64,000 nucleotides of DNA from Paludibacteraceae bacterium (lineage in GTDB: Bacteria > Bacteroidota > Bacteroidia > Bacteroidales > Paludibacteraceae): NCBI GenBank assembly GCA_017461505.1, contig JAFTXV010000007.1, positions 310,001 to 374,000 of the forward strand, in the 5' to 3' direction. The translations under genes were made by a program, and so were the position numbers. The notes below the pieces were generated by a model. The model searched no databases. It had not been told where the DNA came from and saw only the letters and a list, made by a program, of their open reading frames with translations. Positions 7,921-17,901 of the stretch are shown one piece after another (position 1 is the stretch's first letter; each line of letters begins with the position of its first letter).

Positions 7921-9459
7921 GTGCAGCCCGAATACATTTTCGAAACTAGTTGGGAAGTATGCAATCGTGTAGGCGGCATCTATGCCGTGCTTTCTACGCG
8001 TGCCGCTTCCATGCAAGCAGAACATAAAGACAAAGTCATCTTTTTCGGTCCCGACTTCGGCGACCACTCCAATATCACCTTCAAAGAGAGCAAAACCCTC
8101 CTCAAAGGTTGGCGCCCTAAAGGTGTACGCATCGGTCGTTGGCAAGTGCCTGGCAAACCTATTGCCGTGCTCCTCAAGTGGGACGAACTCTGGGCACAGA
8201 AAGACCAAATCTTCGGTCACATGTGGGAGAAGTTTGGTATCCAAAGCCATGCCGCATACGGCGATTACGACGAGAGTTGCCTCTTCGCCTACGCTGTAGG
8301 ACAAGTGGCAGAAAGCTTATACAAGCACCTCGATATGCCTACCACCGTCATGCACTGCAACGAGTGGCAAACAGCATTCACTATCCTTTACTTGCGCGAA
8401 CATTGCCCTGCCATTGGTACACTTTTCACCACCCATGCCACCAGCATTGGTCGCAGTATCGCAGGTAATGGCAAACCACTCTATGATTGCTTCGATGGTT
8501 TCCATGGCGATCAGATGGCGCAGGAGCTGAATATGGTCAGCAAACACTCCGCCGAGAAGAAGGCAGCGCACTATGCCGACTGCTTCACTACTGTGAGCAA
8601 CATCACCGCTCGCGAGTGCAAGCAACTGCTTGATAAACCAGTGGATATTGTTACCCCTAATGGCTTTGAGCAGGGCTTCGTACCACAGGGCAAGGACTTT
8701 GACGCCGCGCGCAAGCGTGCACGCAATACCTTAATATCTCTCGCACGCGCGAAGGGCATTGACGCCAAAGCTACCGACATGCTCATCGGCACCGCTGGCC
8801 GCTTCGAATGGAAGAACAAAGGCATTGATGTCTTTTTAGAGGCGATGACCCGTTTAGGCGAAGCCCCTGCCTATACACCTTACACCTTACACCCTACACT
8901 ATCTACAGGCGCAGCCGATCTACAGCCCGCAGGGCGATCTACAGCGCAGCGATCCATTATCGCTTTCGTCATGATCCCCTACCTCGACCACCAAGACTTC
9001 ACCGTCGGCAATGTGCATGTCATTTTCGTGCCTACCTACCTCAATGGTAACGATGGCGTACTCAACTTACCCTACTACGACTTGCTCATTGGCCTTGACT
9101 TGACCGTCTTCCCAAGCTACTACGAGCCATGGGGCTACACCCCATTGGAGAGTATGGCGTTCCATGTGCCTACTATCACCACCAGTTTGAGTGGCTATGG
9201 CGTATGGTGCGAGGAGCAAGATTGCACGACTATTGACAAGGGTGTAGCGGTTATTTATCGCAACGATAGCAATACCGACGATGTGATCAATCATATTGTC
9301 AATACGATTGAATATTACCTCTCGCTCACCCCACGCAAGGTAGCCGCCGCCCGCAAGGCAGCAGTAGAGTTGGCATTGCAAGCCGAGTGGAAGAATTTCT
9401 TCACTTTCTACCGCGAAGCTTATAGCATCGCCCTAAAGAAAGCCGCTGCCCGTCAGTAA
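7921..9459 (+). CDS. Glycogen synthase, GT3-like
   Basis: This 512-residue cytoplasmic glucosyltransferase extends alpha-1,4-glucan chains. The N-terminus IFETSWEVCNRVGGIYAVLS is the nucleotide-sugar/glucan glycine loop of eukaryote-like (GT3) glycogen synthases found in Bacteroidales. HCNEWQTAF, FTTHATSIGRS and IVTPNGFE follow, and EPWGYTPLE (about residues 402-410) carries the E-x7-E motif of retaining GT-B enzymes. The start is GTG at 7921. Between the helix ending in RLGEAPAY and IIAFVMIPYLD, about 25 residues (about 317-342) are encoded by two repeat elements and look inserted in a surface loop. A terminator follows the stop. Confidence 0.9.
   Translation: MQPEYIFETSWEVCNRVGGIYAVLSTRAASMQAEHKDKVIFFGPDFGDHSNITFKESKTLLKGWRPKGVRIGRWQVPGKPIAVLLKWDELWAQKDQIFGHMWEKFGIQSHAAYGDYDESCLFAYAVGQVAESLYKHLDMPTTVMHCNEWQTAFTILYLREHCPAIGTLFTTHATSIGRSIAGNGKPLYDCFDGFHGDQMAQELNMVSKHSAEKKAAHYADCFTTVSNITARECKQLLDKPVDIVTPNGFEQGFVPQGKDFDAARKRARNTLISLARAKGIDAKATDMLIGTAGRFEWKNKGIDVFLEAMTRLGEAPAYTPYTLHPTLSTGAADLQPAGRSTAQRSIIAFVMIPYLDHQDFTVGNVHVIFVPTYLNGNDGVLNLPYYDLLIGLDLTVFPSYYEPWGYTPLESMAFHVPTITTSLSGYGVWCEEQDCTTIDKGVAVIYRNDSNTDDVINHIVNTIEYYLSLTPRKVAAARKAAVELALQAEWKNFFTFYREAYSIALKKAAARQ
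8875..8900 (+). repeat. ACACCTT tandem repeat inside glycogen synthase
   Basis: Copies of ACACCTT/ACACCCT run in frame and encode TPYTLHPTL. The complement (AAGGTGT) resembles the AAAGGTG repeats found elsewhere in the window. Confidence 0.6.
8901..8954 (+). repeat. GATCTACAG palindrome-rich element inside glycogen synthase
   Basis: ATCTACAGGCGC, GCCGATCTACAG, a second GATCTACAG and CGCAGCGATC follow one another in the coding sequence and encode STGAADLQ and following residues. Nearly the same modules occur, in the same orientation relative to the gene, in the NlpC/P60 gene at 53102-53139. Confidence 0.75.
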
Positions 9460-9511
9460 AGTATAACAGATATTGTAAGGATATACTAAGGATCTACAAA
9501 CCATAAACCCG

Positions 9512-9547
9512 AAAACTCGGATATGCTCTGCGTGTCCGAGTTTTTTA
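9512..9547 (+). terminator. Terminator of glycogen synthase
   Basis: AAAACTCGGA (9512-9521) pairs with TCCGAGTTTT (9535-9544) and is followed by more T residues. It lies 52 bp after the stop. Confidence 0.85.
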
Positions 9548-9684
9548 TTTCCTATTCCCGCTCGTCAGTGTCCCGTCTCGCGGCTATCCCCGCGAGTAAA
9601 TCCATACTTCTAAACCCTACCCACACTTATGCACCTACCAATTACGGGTTCTCGACGGGTTCGTACTATACCTTCACTACATAT

Positions 9685-9728
9685 ACTATGAGATTACTAT
9701 GAGATTAGTATGTGATTACTATGTGATT
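9685..9728. repeat. Four tandem 11-bp units
   Basis: ACTATGAGATT occurs twice and is followed by AGTATGTGATT and ACTATGTGATT without gaps. The unit is about one helical turn. Confidence 0.85.
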
Positions 9729-9787
9729 CCGCCCACCTCCTGCTCCCCTGTTCATAGGAGAGCTGTCGCATAGCGACTGAGGGGTTC

Positions 9788-9836
9788 CTCTCACCTTTCC
9801 GTTTTCACTTTTCACCTTTCACCTTTCACCTTTCCT
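9788..9836. repeat. CACCTTT/CACTTTT tandem array
   Basis: Seven-base units (TTCACCT) repeat through this pyrimidine-rich strand. The complement AAAGGTGA is the core of the 21-bp repeat found in ribD. Confidence 0.75.
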
Positions 9837-10011
9837 ACACAAACTCGACGGTATCCCGTCTCGTGTGTCCCGACTCCCTATCCCCCTCTCCTACGGACTT
9901 CCTGCGAACACATTCTCAGACATCCTCAAAAGTCCGCAGAAATTCATTCCAACATCCTTTGTCCCTGAAAATCAATACTCCATGCTTAATTACGTAGTAT
10001 GGCATTTTTTA

Positions 10012-10071
10012 CACTTTGTACATTTTGGGGCATTTTCGAAAGTCCCTAAAGTGTACAAAATGTACAAAGTG
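10012..10071. repeat. Perfect 16-bp inverted repeat
   Basis: The arm CACTTTGTACATTTTG (10012-10027) is matched by its exact complement at 10056-10071. The 28-nt loop contains its own GGG/CCC pairing. Located 56 bp past the pepD stop. No T run follows, so it is not a classical terminator. Confidence 0.8.
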
Positions 10072-10126
10072 CCACATGTCTATTACATATTTCGCGTGCG
10101 GTTTCTGCGGTTCAAAGTTTTATTTA

Positions 10127-11590
10127 TTACAGCGTCTCAAGTACGCGTTGGAGCCATTGCCAGCATTTGCCTGTGGAACTGATGCTCAGGCGCTCTTGTG
10201 GAGAGTGGACACCGAACATTTGAGGACCAATAGACACCATATCCAAATATGGATACTTCTCCAAGAACAAACCACACTCTAATCCTGCATGGATAGCCAA
10301 TACCTTTGGCTCCGCAGCAAATAGGTCTTGGTATGCTTTCTTGGTCACTTCCAACAATGGTGATTGTGGGTTAGGCGCCCAACCTGGGTAGCCATCGCCA
10401 TGTGTCACCTCGTCGCAAGCTAATGCCAAAGCACATTCTACCATCTGCTTTAGATCGTGCTTCTTGCTCTCAATAGAAGAACGTTGGCTAGTGTTCACCT
10501 CGATATACGCACCCTTCTCATCCTCTTTCATCTTCACGCTAGCGAGGTTGGTGCTAGTCTCTACCAATCCAGGCATGGTCTTCGACATAGCCATCATACC
10601 ATGAGGGCAAGCATAGAGCGCTTGGATAAGACGCTCAGAATCTTCCTGAGGAATATAGAAATCTGGTGTTTCAGTCGTTTCAAGCGACATGGTAAAGTCC
10701 TTCTCTACATCTCCTATCTCTTGCTCAATAGTAGCAATATAGTGGTTGAGCATCACACGAATATCTTCCTTACACCATATAGGAATAGTTATCACAGCCT
10801 CCGCCTCGCGAGAGATAGCGTTGCGCAGATTGCCTCCGTCCAATTTAGCCACATGCATATCCATTGACTTCATTACTTGATAGAGAAAACGAACCAATAT
10901 CTTATTGGCATTGCCACGACCTTTGTTGATATCATCACCTGAGTGACCACCCATCAATCCACCGACTTTGAGGTGAATTGCCAGCCTTTCGCCTTTCGCC
11001 TCTAACCTCATAGCCTCATAATGCATCTTCGCCAGCGTATCAATACCACCTGCGCAGCCGATGAACACTTGGCCATCGTCCTCTGAGTCGAGGTTGATGA
11101 GTTGTTTGCCATTGAGGCAGCCGTCTTGCAGACGGAAAGCACCTGTCAAACCAGTCTCCTCGTCCACCGTAAAGAGGCACTCCAAAGCAGGGTGCTTCAA
11201 GGTGTCCGAAGTGATCGCTGCCAACATCAATGCCATACCAATGCCGTTATCTGCACCAAGGGTAGTGCCTTGAGCTTTAATAAAATCACCATCAATATAG
11301 GTGTGGATAGGATCGTTATCGAAGTCATGTACCGTGTCGTTGTTCTTCTCGCACACCATATCCATATGCGCTTGCAGAATCACGCCTGGTTTATCTTCAT
11401 AGCCAGAAGTAGCTGGTTTGCGCATGATGATATTGCCTGCTTCGTCCACAGTATGTTCGAGGTTATGCTTCACGGCAAACGCCTTGAGCCATTCAATAAT
11501 CTTGCCCTCGCGCTTCGATGGGCGAGGCACTTGGGTAATCTCATGGAAGATAGAGAAAACCTCCTTTGGTTGCAATTCTTGTATATTCAT
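10127..11590 (-). CDS. pepD: Aminoacyl-histidine dipeptidase (PepD, M20 family)
   Basis: This 487-residue zinc peptidase hydrolyses Xaa-His and other dipeptides in the cytoplasm. Metal-site signatures of M20C are present: QAHMDMVCE (about residues 73-81), TLGADNGIGMA with the bridging Asp (about 113-123), TVDEETGLTGA with the catalytic Glu (about 143-153), LINLDSEDDG, and MGGHSGDDI in the lid domain. Length is normal. In the lid, MRLEAKGERL is encoded by a copy of the 21-bp repeat that also sits in ribD. It lies 42 bp downstream of a C69 dipeptidase on the same strand, suggesting a peptide-use operon. Confidence 0.95.
   Translation of the reverse strand: MNIQELQPKEVFSIFHEITQVPRPSKREGKIIEWLKAFAVKHNLEHTVDEAGNIIMRKPATSGYEDKPGVILQAHMDMVCEKNNDTVHDFDNDPIHTYIDGDFIKAQGTTLGADNGIGMALMLAAITSDTLKHPALECLFTVDEETGLTGAFRLQDGCLNGKQLINLDSEDDGQVFIGCAGGIDTLAKMHYEAMRLEAKGERLAIHLKVGGLMGGHSGDDINKGRGNANKILVRFLYQVMKSMDMHVAKLDGGNLRNAISREAEAVITIPIWCKEDIRVMLNHYIATIEQEIGDVEKDFTMSLETTETPDFYIPQEDSERLIQALYACPHGMMAMSKTMPGLVETSTNLASVKMKEDEKGAYIEVNTSQRSSIESKKHDLKQMVECALALACDEVTHGDGYPGWAPNPQSPLLEVTKKAYQDLFAAEPKVLAIHAGLECGLFLEKYPYLDMVSIGPQMFGVHSPQERLSISSTGKCWQWLQRVLETL
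10985..11008 (-). repeat. Copy of the 21-bp RLE(V/A)KGE repeat inside pepD
   Basis: On the coding (minus) strand this reads AGGTTAGAGGCGAAAGGCGA and onward, encoding RLEAKGER. It differs from the ribD units mainly by GTG to GCG and GGT to GGC changes. Confidence 0.65.
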
Positions 11591-11632
11591 ATTTCCTTGC
11601 CTTTAAACTTTAAACTATAATCTTTCAACTCA

Positions 11633-13267
11633 TTATTCGTGTGCTACTACAGGAGCAATCTTTTGCAAAAACTCCGTTGGGTAAGGTGTGCGGTTGGGTC
11701 CTACTGGTTCACCATAAGGGTTACGCAGGAACTGTCCGTCTTTCTCTTTACGCTCTTGTCCATCGAGGTACTTGGTAAAGAGGTAGATGCAGAGTTCTTT
11801 CCATGCTTGGTGCGACTCATTAGCTTGCAGATTAGAGTATTTCGTTAACCAATCTGCTTTTTCGCTTGCGCTCATAGCAGCCACCATCTCATCCACTACA
11901 GCTACCTGTGCGTTGAACTTATCTTCCCAAGTAGATTGTACGCGTTGGATATCAGGTACCATCGCCGAATACTTGCTATATGCCCAGTTAGCTACGATAT
12001 TGTAGGTCCACCATGCCGAGGTAGGTGAGTAGGTATAGAGGTCGCCATTGCCCTCTTGGAAGCACTCTGGCACAGCGGTGATGGAGCTATACATAGGCAC
12101 GTAGAGCGAAGTAGCCGCATCGTCCACACCAAACCAGAATATACCACCAGCCTTAGCTGACTCGTAGCCACGCATCTGTGCTACGAACGACCATGCTGTT
12201 TGTTGAGTAGCGATAGGACGCTCAAACCAATATTGTACAGAATCTAACTTGAAGCCGAGTGAACCATAGCGCAACTTGCTATTCCAAGGACCTGCATCAG
12301 GACCTTGAGTAATATCAAGTGGTGTACCCTCGTATTGATCACGCATGCAATCTTTAAGAGCTTGTGCACTCACCTTATGATTAGGTTTGATATAGAGAGG
12401 CATACGCTCTCCAGCGTACTTACCACCTGTCTCTACGAAGGTCTTACCCGAAGCGAAGTCGAAGTAGCGGTCCATATCATCGGAATACTTGCGGAAGAAA
12501 GACCACACGCGTGCTTCGCATACATACAATCCCGAGAAGTCGTATGGCGCATATGCCTCTTGGAAGTTGAAATCCTCGTCCTTCTTACCTGTGTAGTACC
12601 CTTGCTTGCGAGCAAACTTCACCACATCTTTGCTCCACATCCAGTTCTCTTTATCCTTGAAATTGATGGTAGTAAAGCGTGCTTGATTAGCGTGCGCAGC
12701 GATACAATCATCTGGAATACGAGTAGCTACCCATACGGCTCCTTTCTCCACTTTGCCTTTTCCAATCAACTCCATCAGCCACACCTCGTTAGGGTCAGCG
12801 ATAGAGAAGGTCTCGCCTGAAGAAGCATAGCCATATTCAGCGACTAGGTCGGTCATACATTTGATGGCTTCGCGAGCAGTCTTGCAACGCTCGAGAGCAA
12901 TATAGATGAGTGATCCATAGTCAATACCTTCGCCTATCTCCAACTCTGGACGACCGCCCCAAGTGGTCTCACCAATGGTCAATTGGTGCTCGTTCATATT
13001 ACCCACTACATTGTAGGTATGAGCCACTTGTGGGATGGTGCAGAGGGGTTTGCCCGTATCCCAATCCTTTACCTCACGTACCGCACCTTTTGGATGGTCA
13101 GCGGCAGGGCTATGGCGAAGAAAACCATACAATGAATAACTATCGGCAGCATAGGAAACCATAGTACTACCGTCCACAGAGGCATCCTTGCCTACAACGA
13201 AATTGGTGCAGGCCATACCTGCCACCCATGCACTACAGAGTGCGAGTATCAAATAGATTCGTTTCAT
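11633..13267 (-). CDS. C69 family dipeptidase (exported)
   Basis: This 544-residue member of the Ntn-hydrolase peptidase family C69 (PepDA-like) has a signal peptide ending in VAGMA, so that removal exposes Cys20 (CTNFVVGKDAS) as the N-terminal nucleophile, as the family requires. Further matches are DGSTMVSYAADSY, NEHQLTIGETTWGGR, FSIADPNEVWLME and WFGVDDAATSLYVP. It cleaves dipeptides in the periplasm or at the surface. The gene lies between a 5'-nucleotidase C-domain lipoprotein and pepD on the same strand; both gaps (46 and 42 bp) contain short repeat debris. Confidence 0.93.
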   Translation of the reverse strand: MKRIYLILALCSAWVAGMACTNFVVGKDASVDGSTMVSYAADSYSLYGFLRHSPAADHPKGAVREVKDWDTGKPLCTIPQVAHTYNVVGNMNEHQLTIGETTWGGRPELEIGEGIDYGSLIYIALERCKTAREAIKCMTDLVAEYGYASSGETFSIADPNEVWLMELIGKGKVEKGAVWVATRIPDDCIAAHANQARFTTINFKDKENWMWSKDVVKFARKQGYYTGKKDEDFNFQEAYAPYDFSGLYVCEARVWSFFRKYSDDMDRYFDFASGKTFVETGGKYAGERMPLYIKPNHKVSAQALKDCMRDQYEGTPLDITQGPDAGPWNSKLRYGSLGFKLDSVQYWFERPIATQQTAWSFVAQMRGYESAKAGGIFWFGVDDAATSLYVPMYSSITAVPECFQEGNGDLYTYSPTSAWWTYNIVANWAYSKYSAMVPDIQRVQSTWEDKFNAQVAVVDEMVAAMSASEKADWLTKYSNLQANESHQAWKELCIYLFTKYLDGQERKEKDGQFLRNPYGEPVGPNRTPYPTEFLQKIAPVVAHE

Positions 13268-13280
13268 ATTCTTTTTTTAG

Positions 13281-13317
13281 TTAGTTTAAAGGTTAGAGGT
13301 TAAAGGCGAGGGGTTAG
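13281..13317. repeat. GGTTAGAGGTTAAAGG repeat between genes
   Basis: AAAGGTTAGAGGTTAAAGGC and GAGGGGTTAG repeat here between the C69 gene and the gene upstream; same family as the 21-bp ribD units. Confidence 0.6.
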
Positions 13318-14066
13318 TTGATGGACATACGTCCATCCACTTGTGCCTTAACAGTCTTCACTTGCTTGATATATTCGATATATAGATCGCGGATTTTCTC
13401 TTCGGAGTTCCAATATTTGATGTAGTTTTTCAGTGGTAGCATACCATCGTTGCCTTGACTAAGGTAATCGCTAGTGGCTACAGTGTATGTCTTATCCATC
13501 TCAATAGGTTTACCATCAATGGTTACCAATGCATCTTGCTGCATCACTCTATCTCCGATGGCTTTGATTCGCATACCCGCTACACCTTGACCTCCAGAAT
13601 AGGCAAAGATCTCGCAGAGTTGTTGCAGGTCACTTCCTTTTAAGGTGAGTACTACCAGCATATTATCAAATGGCATGAGTTCAAACACATTGCGGAAGGT
13701 AATATCTCCCGCAGCCCATTCGCATCGCATACCACCTATATTCACCACAGCCACATCCACTGGCTCGGGAGACAATTGTCGTGCCATAGCCAATAGTGCA
13801 TCACTTGCCCAGTTGAGTAGTGGACACTCCGGTTGATATACACGCAGCGCTTCGGGAGCATAGCCAATAGGGGCACCCAGTTGCTTTTCTAAATCCTCCT
13901 TGATGGGTGCAAGTGATTGGAGATACTGCGTATCTTGCACTGCCTTGTAGGTAGAGTCCACAAGCAGGACTTCGCCTGTGGTCTTGCTAACGCGCAATGG
14001 GCGATGGCATGCAGTGAACAGCAATATGCATAGGATTGTGCAGAGTAGTTTAGTTTGGTGTAACAT
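13314..14066 (-). CDS. 5'-nucleotidase C-terminal domain lipoprotein
   Basis: A 250-residue lipoprotein (signal ending LLFTAC, Cys20). The mature part corresponds only to the substrate-binding C-terminal domain of UshA/5'-nucleotidases: LLNWASDALL, VDVAVVNIGGMRCEW with the Asn-Gly-Gly/Arg region, FRNVFELMPFDNMLVVLTLKG, and YTVATSDYLSQGNDGM. The metallophosphoesterase catalytic domain is absent, and no gene for it lies next to this one, although Bacteroidales often encode the two domains as neighbouring genes. It could work with a distant catalytic partner or bind nucleotides alone. Confidence 0.88.
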   Translation of the reverse strand: MLHQTKLLCTILCILLFTACHRPLRVSKTTGEVLLVDSTYKAVQDTQYLQSLAPIKEDLEKQLGAPIGYAPEALRVYQPECPLLNWASDALLAMARQLSPEPVDVAVVNIGGMRCEWAAGDITFRNVFELMPFDNMLVVLTLKGSDLQQLCEIFAYSGGQGVAGMRIKAIGDRVMQQDALVTIDGKPIEMDKTYTVATSDYLSQGNDGMLPLKNYIKYWNSEEKIRDLYIEYIKQVKTVKAQVDGRMSIN

Positions 14067-14088
14067 GGTATAGTATTATTTAATGTGG

Positions 14089-17000
14089 TTATTTGACAAG
14101 TGCTTGAGTATGGAGCGTAGTACCATCACGAAGCACTGCTTCCACGAGGCATATGCCCGAGGGTGCAGTGACGATAGTGGTAGTATGCAACAATGTCAAT
14201 GGGTTGTCAAGTATCAATCGTCCTGCGAGGTCATACAGTCGAATCTCCTGAATAAGTTGGTTAGAACCTATGATGAGTTCGCCTTGTGCCAACGAGAATG
14301 CTTGCAGTGTAGCTAAGGCAGATGATGATGTATTATCTACAGCGGTAGTAGGACCTTGCGGATCCTCACTACTGCCAAGATACTCGTCCGGTCCCTCAAT
14401 GAAATAACGTTGCTCGTGGTTGAGAGGCATCTCTACGGTGATCACCAATCCGTCCATAATACGAATCTTTTGACCTGTTTGACTATCATAGAAGTAACAC
14501 TCGCGTGACCAGTTGGAAGAGAGGTAGAATGCTAACTGCATGTAGTCAGTACGCGTTTTGCTGTCCACTAGGAAGGCTAATGGCACTTGACTGACTCCTT
14601 GGCGAACATCTGCCATCATAGGCACTTGCTCTGCCACGGTGTACATATTGAGTGGCGACTTAACGCTAGTGTTGTTCTCAATACCCGAAGAAACGAATAG
14701 GGCATCTTCACCCTGTAGGTAGTAGTCGTTAGCTATAGGGTTAGTGGCGAGTATGGTGCGTGCACTAGCTTTAGGGGTGAGGGCATAGATGGTAAGTCTC
14801 TCGCTCTCTGTGAATATTCTCTCTCTTGCCTGTATTTGATTAGGCGAATCGGCTATTTCCTCTACGGTGTATATTTGGTTGTTAAGCGTGAGATGAGAGG
14901 CGGATAGTGTAATGTCAAGAGTCGTTGATGGATTTTGATCCTTGGTTTCTAGTAAGACAGAGGTCATAGGAGCTAAGTAGCGGTCTTCCGCCATTATTAA
15001 CTCGGTAGAAGCTAGCCATACGCTGTTTTGTATACGATGGAAAACTGGGTTGAGTACCTCACTATTATCCGCAAGAAAAGCTTGCATATCGATGTATGCC
15101 ATGGTAGGATTACCAAATAGGAACTTATCGCTAGCTTCATTATTGGTGAGCTTAATCTCCATCTCGGGATCATCATGACCTGCCTCAAAAGCAAACTTAC
15201 CGCTTGCCTGACGATCAACCTGAGTAGTGACGCCAGACTGTTCGCCAGTAGAAGTGAAGTAGTAGTACTTGGAGTCTGGTTTGGGCAAACGAATGGTGAG
15301 TGTCTCACCTGTCTCCAGTCCTAGTCCGTATAAGTTATATCCGTGTGCAGGAGCGAGTGGTTCGGAGAGAGAGTTTGTCTGAACGAATTCGATGCTAGCC
15401 GTGGAGATTGAACCGCCGTCCTCATAATGGTTATGGACAGTTTTGTTGTAGAACTGTTGCCAGAATGCGTATGCTGCATCTGCATGGCGGATGCCTTGGA
15501 ATGATGACACCTCAAATGGATTAGGCTCAGCAATCAAGTTACCATTATCATACCGACCAACATGAGGTACGAACATATCTCCTGAAACCAAATTCTTCAG
15601 CGGTGCGGACACCATGTTCCATTTACCAGCTGTGATTTGCATATCCACGAATGCCTTTTCGTATTCTAGCAAGTGTTGGTTATTGATATGCGCTCCAGCT
15701 GCAAAATAAATGTTTCGACACTTGTGTTGATCGTGATGCACCGCCATAGGATAGTGATCATGCTCATGCTCTGGAACAATATATGGATAGAGCAATGGGT
15801 TACCAAGGCTAGGAATAACCACATCTACTCCCTCCATTGGGACATAGCCTTCGGTAAAAGTATCCCCTTGATCAGGGATTCCATTATTATTTACATCCTT
15901 TATCCATCCTTTCCAGTTAGCATCTAGTCCCCAACCATTAAACAATTGTCCTGTGGGTTTGGGTTGCCAAACCATTGTGTTAGGAACAATTTGAATAGTG
16001 AACAAAACATACCCCACACGGCAGGCATTATCAACGTTACCTAACTTATAATATCCATTTTCGTCTTGGAATGAAAGACGCATGGTGTATTCCTGGCTCA
16101 CTTCCAAAGTAGGAGCTTCCTGCATTGCTTTACCAGTTGCTAGATCAAAGAAGGTTATATAATTGGGCAAAGAAGATATGTCAAAAGTCAAAACATTATT
16201 TGCAGTATACTCTACTCCTCCAATCTTTACTTTTATATCGCCGTTTTGAGTCAATTCCTTAATAGGGACAGTAATTTTTGAAATGGTATTGCTCTCATTA
16301 GCCACCACTTTCACAGTTGGTAATTGAACCTTTTGCTGAGGAGTTTTCTGGTCATTTGTAAGAGGCGTTACATTCAAGAAATAATCTGACTCGACAGAAG
16401 ACACCATTATTCTTCGTGGTTCGTTGCAATCTTTAACTGTAACTTCTATTTCATTTCCTTGAGCATCTTCCACAGTTGCTTTAGCCGTTTCTGCGATAGG
16501 GAAACACCAATAGCGTACCGTTTCATTTGACCCAAGGTAGAAGTGTACAGTAGTATCATACAATTGTAACCAATCATTATCATACAAATGCTTGATAATA
16601 TCATAGTTTTGTTGCGACAAGAACTTGGATGGTTGAAGCTCTTCAAATGTTTTTGCATAATAGTTTGGATTGTATTCCGCGCTCTTGGGATCATCCGTAG
16701 CAAAGCGACGCATATCGTACATGATAGCGGTAGACACTTGCCCATGTGTGTAGCCATACATAGTTTTGAATCCTTCCATAGCTTCTTGCAAACGCCTATT
16801 ATAATCTTCCCATTCTTCAGGATTACTATTTTTATCTGGTGCTTTTTCAGATAAGACATCTCCAGCAGGATCACCAATCAGCCAATCAGCAAAGATAGGA
16901 GCCTCTACGGGTACGATTTCTCCTCCCGCACCATCAATTGCCAAATTATTAATAACCTTTGTGGTCAAGAAATAAAGATCATTGGCACAGTTTCCATAGG

Positions 17001-17850
17001 AATCATTGAATATATTAACAATTTCTTCATTAGCACCTGTAGCAGTTCCATTAGCGGTCAATATGCCATCTGTGTTCGTATGATTAATTAATTGATTGTC
17101 AGAATTACGAAGTGTGAAGACGGTTTGTTGGGTTGCGTGCAACGGAGTGGTCATATTACAAGCGGGTGTAGCCAACTCCTCTGGCGAATATGCCATGCGC
17201 ATGGAATAATTATGCTTATCATAGAGGAATTGTAATGGTAGTTGTTTTTTCTGCTCGTCCGTATAGCCTGCGTATTCACCTGCACTCATATCATTATCCG
17301 TTACATTCTCAATGATATGTGCCACATAAAGCAACCACTTAGTAACACCATTATTGACAGTCCTCACATATGCTTTAGCATGTTTTTGTCCTCTCTCTAC
17401 CATTAAGTCCAGCAGTTTGGAAACAGACCCAAGCGTATCAATTCCCTCTGCTTGTAGTGAAGCATACTCTTTCTCTGGATCGAAAGAGGCAGCAGGTATA
17501 TGTACAGAGCCATAACTATCCTCACCTATATGCTCTCCACCTTGATGCGCTTCGTGATAGTACGCCGCATCACCTGTAAGGTCGACTGGAGCACCATCTG
17601 CTTTGTCATCGCCATCTTCGTCATACGATTCATTGTAGATTTGATAATACATATAGCCATCCGCACCTGCGTTGATATTGCTGTAGTCCAATCGAAGGAC
17701 AGCTGCAGCAGAGGTGGTTTCTGTATCAGTAGAACGGCATGCCATCTTGCCTTGGTAAGCCGCAATCGGTAAACGAGATACGAAGAGCGAAATATCATCC
17801 ACCATAAAGTCATTACCATTGTTAGTAGTAGCGAAGTTATAGATTGACAC
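14089..17850 (-). pseudogene. C-terminal part of a T9SS-secreted giant protein, cut off by an in-frame TAG
   Basis: This 1253-codon reading frame is in the same frame as the gene at 17902-20838 and is separated from it only by a TAG. The codons between (17851-17901) read QQVVFPINSAHSYDETRV and join smoothly onto the jelly-roll end NGNDFMVDDISLFVSR, so the two frames are one gene. The visible start is an unremarkable GTG inside a domain, with no signal peptide. The C-terminus has a type IX secretion tail of type A: LIQEIRLYDLAGRLI, then APSGICLVEAVLRDG and a basic end. The middle has beta-sandwich regions of unknown function. Without the signal peptide of the first half this part could not be exported. 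Confidence 0.8.
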
Positions 17851-17901
17851 ACGTGTTTCATCGTAGCTATGTGCCGAATTAATAGGAAATACAACTTGCT
17901 G

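Larger units (their letters stand above)
9548..10126. other. Gene-free, repeat-rich intergenic region
   Basis: No convincing gene is present. The stretch holds a CTCGCGG hairpin (9577-9596), the word TCCCGTCTCG twice (9571 and 9854), an 11-bp tandem array (9685-9728), a small GTCGC-ATA-GCGAC hairpin (9765-9777), a pyrimidine-rich CACCTTT array (9788-9836), and a large inverted repeat (10012-10071). It separates convergent glycogen synthase and pepD. Confidence 0.75.

Noticed and set aside
7780..8304. 174-codon minus-strand frame opposite the PKD lipoprotein and glycogen synthase
   Set aside because: It is a shadow of two well-supported plus-strand genes and resembles no family.
9865..10282. 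Two plus-strand frames of 88-105 codons in the repeat-rich region and pepD end
   Set aside because: They cross the 16-bp inverted repeat and the antisense of pepD; composition follows the repeats rather than protein coding.
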